A stretch of 13,671 nucleotides of DNA, taken from NCBI GenBank assembly GCA_035455605.1, contig DATIER010000107.1, positions 1 to 13,671 on the forward strand, in the 5' to 3' direction. Source of the DNA: AC-32 sp035455605 (GTDB lineage: Bacteria > Actinomycetota > Thermoleophilia > Gaiellales > Gaiellaceae). Below, one piece after another: positions 13,110 through 13,671 of this stretch. The translations under genes were made by a program, and so were the position numbers. Every line of letters begins with the position of its first letter. Position 1 is the first letter of the stretch. Below the pieces are notes generated by a model. It did no database searches, had not been told where the DNA came from, and saw only the letters and a list, made by a program, of their open reading frames with translations.

Positions 13110-13610
13110 ATGAACGTCACCACATCGACACCCAAGGCCCCGCTCGCCTCGGCGCCGCGACTGCCGCAGGAGCTGCTCGAGTCGACGACCTTCCTGCTCA
13201 AGCGCCTCGGCTTCGCCGCCAAGGAGCGCGCGCTGGCCGCCTACGAGGAGTCGGGCCTGCACCCGTACCACCACGCGGTGCTGCTCGTCCTCGACGAGGG
13301 CTCACGCGAGACGCAGGGCTCGATCGCCGACGCGCTCGGCTACGACCGCGGGCAGCTCGTCGGGCTCCTCGACGAACTCGAGGACCGGGAGCTCGTCGAG
13401 CGGAGGCGCGACCCGAACGACCGGCGGCGGCACCTGGTGCGGCTGACGCCGGACGGCAAGCAGACGGTCAAGCGCATGCGCAGCCTCTCGCGGCAGCTCG
13501 AGGACGACTTCCTCGCGCCGCTCGACGAGGAGGAACGCGCTTCGCTGCACGCGCTGCTGCGCCGGCTGGCGGAGACGCACGAGCCGCGCTGCGCGCCGCT
13601 CAACCCGTAG
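13110..13610 (+). CDS. MarR-family transcriptional regulator
   Basis: A 166-aa dimeric winged-helix regulator. LPQELLESTTFLLKRLGFAA (residues 18-37) is the first dimer helix, HHAVLLVLDEGSRETQGSIA (54-73) leads into the helix-turn-helix, SIADALGYDRGQLVGLLDEL (71-90) holds the recognition helix, and the wing is VERRRDPNDRRRHLVRLTPDG (97 onward) with the conserved DxRRR. The C-terminal helices (SLSRQLEDDFLAPLDEEERA onward) complete the dimer interface. A single Cys161 lies near the end. A longer reading from 13035 is open, but ATG 13110 is chosen because family homology begins after it and the region before it is the exporter's ribosome site and operator. It presumably represses the divergent DHA2 exporter until a drug or phenolic ligand binds. 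Confidence 0.95.
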   Translation: MNVTTSTPKAPLASAPRLPQELLESTTFLLKRLGFAAKERALAAYEESGLHPYHHAVLLVLDEGSRETQGSIADALGYDRGQLVGLLDELEDRELVERRRDPNDRRRHLVRLTPDGKQTVKRMRSLSRQLEDDFLAPLDEEERASLHALLRRLAETHEPRCAPLNP

Positions 13611-13665
13611 GCCTCGAGCCGCCCAGGACGGGCCGCCGGCCCATTGCGCCGCGCGTGCTCGAGGC
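13611..13665. repeat. Inverted repeats directly after marR (possible terminator)
   Basis: GCCTCGAGC (13611-13619) is the exact complement of GCTCGAGGC (13657-13665), a 9-bp pair starting right after the marR stop. Inside it GGGCC-GCC-GGCCC (13630-13642) forms a second hairpin. No T-tract is present. The layout suggests a structured transcript end for marR or for an incoming convergent gene beyond the window. Confidence 0.45.
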
Positions 13666-13671
13666 AGAGGC

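Noticed and set aside
1..13671. Phage, CRISPR, toxin-antitoxin or biosynthetic cluster
   Set aside because: No repeats with spacers, integrase, transposase, nuclease, toxin pair, synthase or tailoring enzymes were found; exporters and regulators alone do not define such a system.

Overview
The window is very GC-rich. Its genes are compact, favour GTG starts and G/C third positions, and overlap tightly. The proteins (DHA2-type MFS exporters, MerR and MarR regulators, a CaiB-type CoA-transferase, a one-domain GNAT, a PhnB-type VOC protein) resemble an actinobacterium. Solirubrobacterales/Thermoleophilia is my best guess, but no phylogenetic marker is present. I see no rRNA, tRNA, CRISPR array, insertion sequence or phage gene.

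Positions 1-7386 are a run of six minus-strand genes. In transcription order they are: a DHA2-like MFS transporter (7386-5980); a second DHA2 exporter with a soluble C-terminal tail that looks like a winged helix (5983-4040); a UlaG-like metallo-beta-lactamase-fold hydrolase (4043-3384); a short gap holding a perfect palindrome (3348-3369); a third DHA2-like MFS (3348-1651); a MerR-family regulator (1654-1199); and a 12-TM MFS transporter cut by the window edge (1218 to before 1). Three of the junctions are identical 4-nt GTGA stop/start overlaps. The palindrome abuts the ATG of the third MFS and is the obvious candidate operator for the MerR protein, giving an autoregulated exporter-regulator unit.

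Positions 7440-8897 hold, divergently, a CPA1 K+(Na+)/H+ antiporter of the NhaP2/CvrA type. Its stop codon interlocks tail-to-tail through one shared CTAG with a class III CoA-transferase (9988-8894, minus).

Positions 8894-11325 are five separate minus-strand genes: the CoA-transferase, a 67-aa hypothetical protein, a 56-aa zinc-ribbon protein, a small GNAT and a VOC/PhnB protein. They have no obvious shared pathway. A 13-bp-stem hairpin (11370-11401) separates them from the next unit.

Positions 11386-13610 are a classic MarR/exporter locus. A DHA2 (EmrB/QacA-like) exporter and a coupled 61-aa ORF run on the minus strand. A MarR regulator runs divergently on the plus strand, and an imperfect inverted repeat between them (13051-13071) is the likely MarR operator. 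A structured stretch follows marR.

Overall this is a transporter-dense region: five MFS proteins and one cation/proton antiporter in 13.7 kb, with two local ligand-responsive regulators. It reads as a set of drug/solute-efflux modules. I do not see a wholly new kind of system. The items most worth a second look are the MerR palindrome placed on the start codon, the exporter with a fused winged-helix-like tail, the repeated GTGA junctions with embedded Shine-Dalgarno sequences, and the small proteins.
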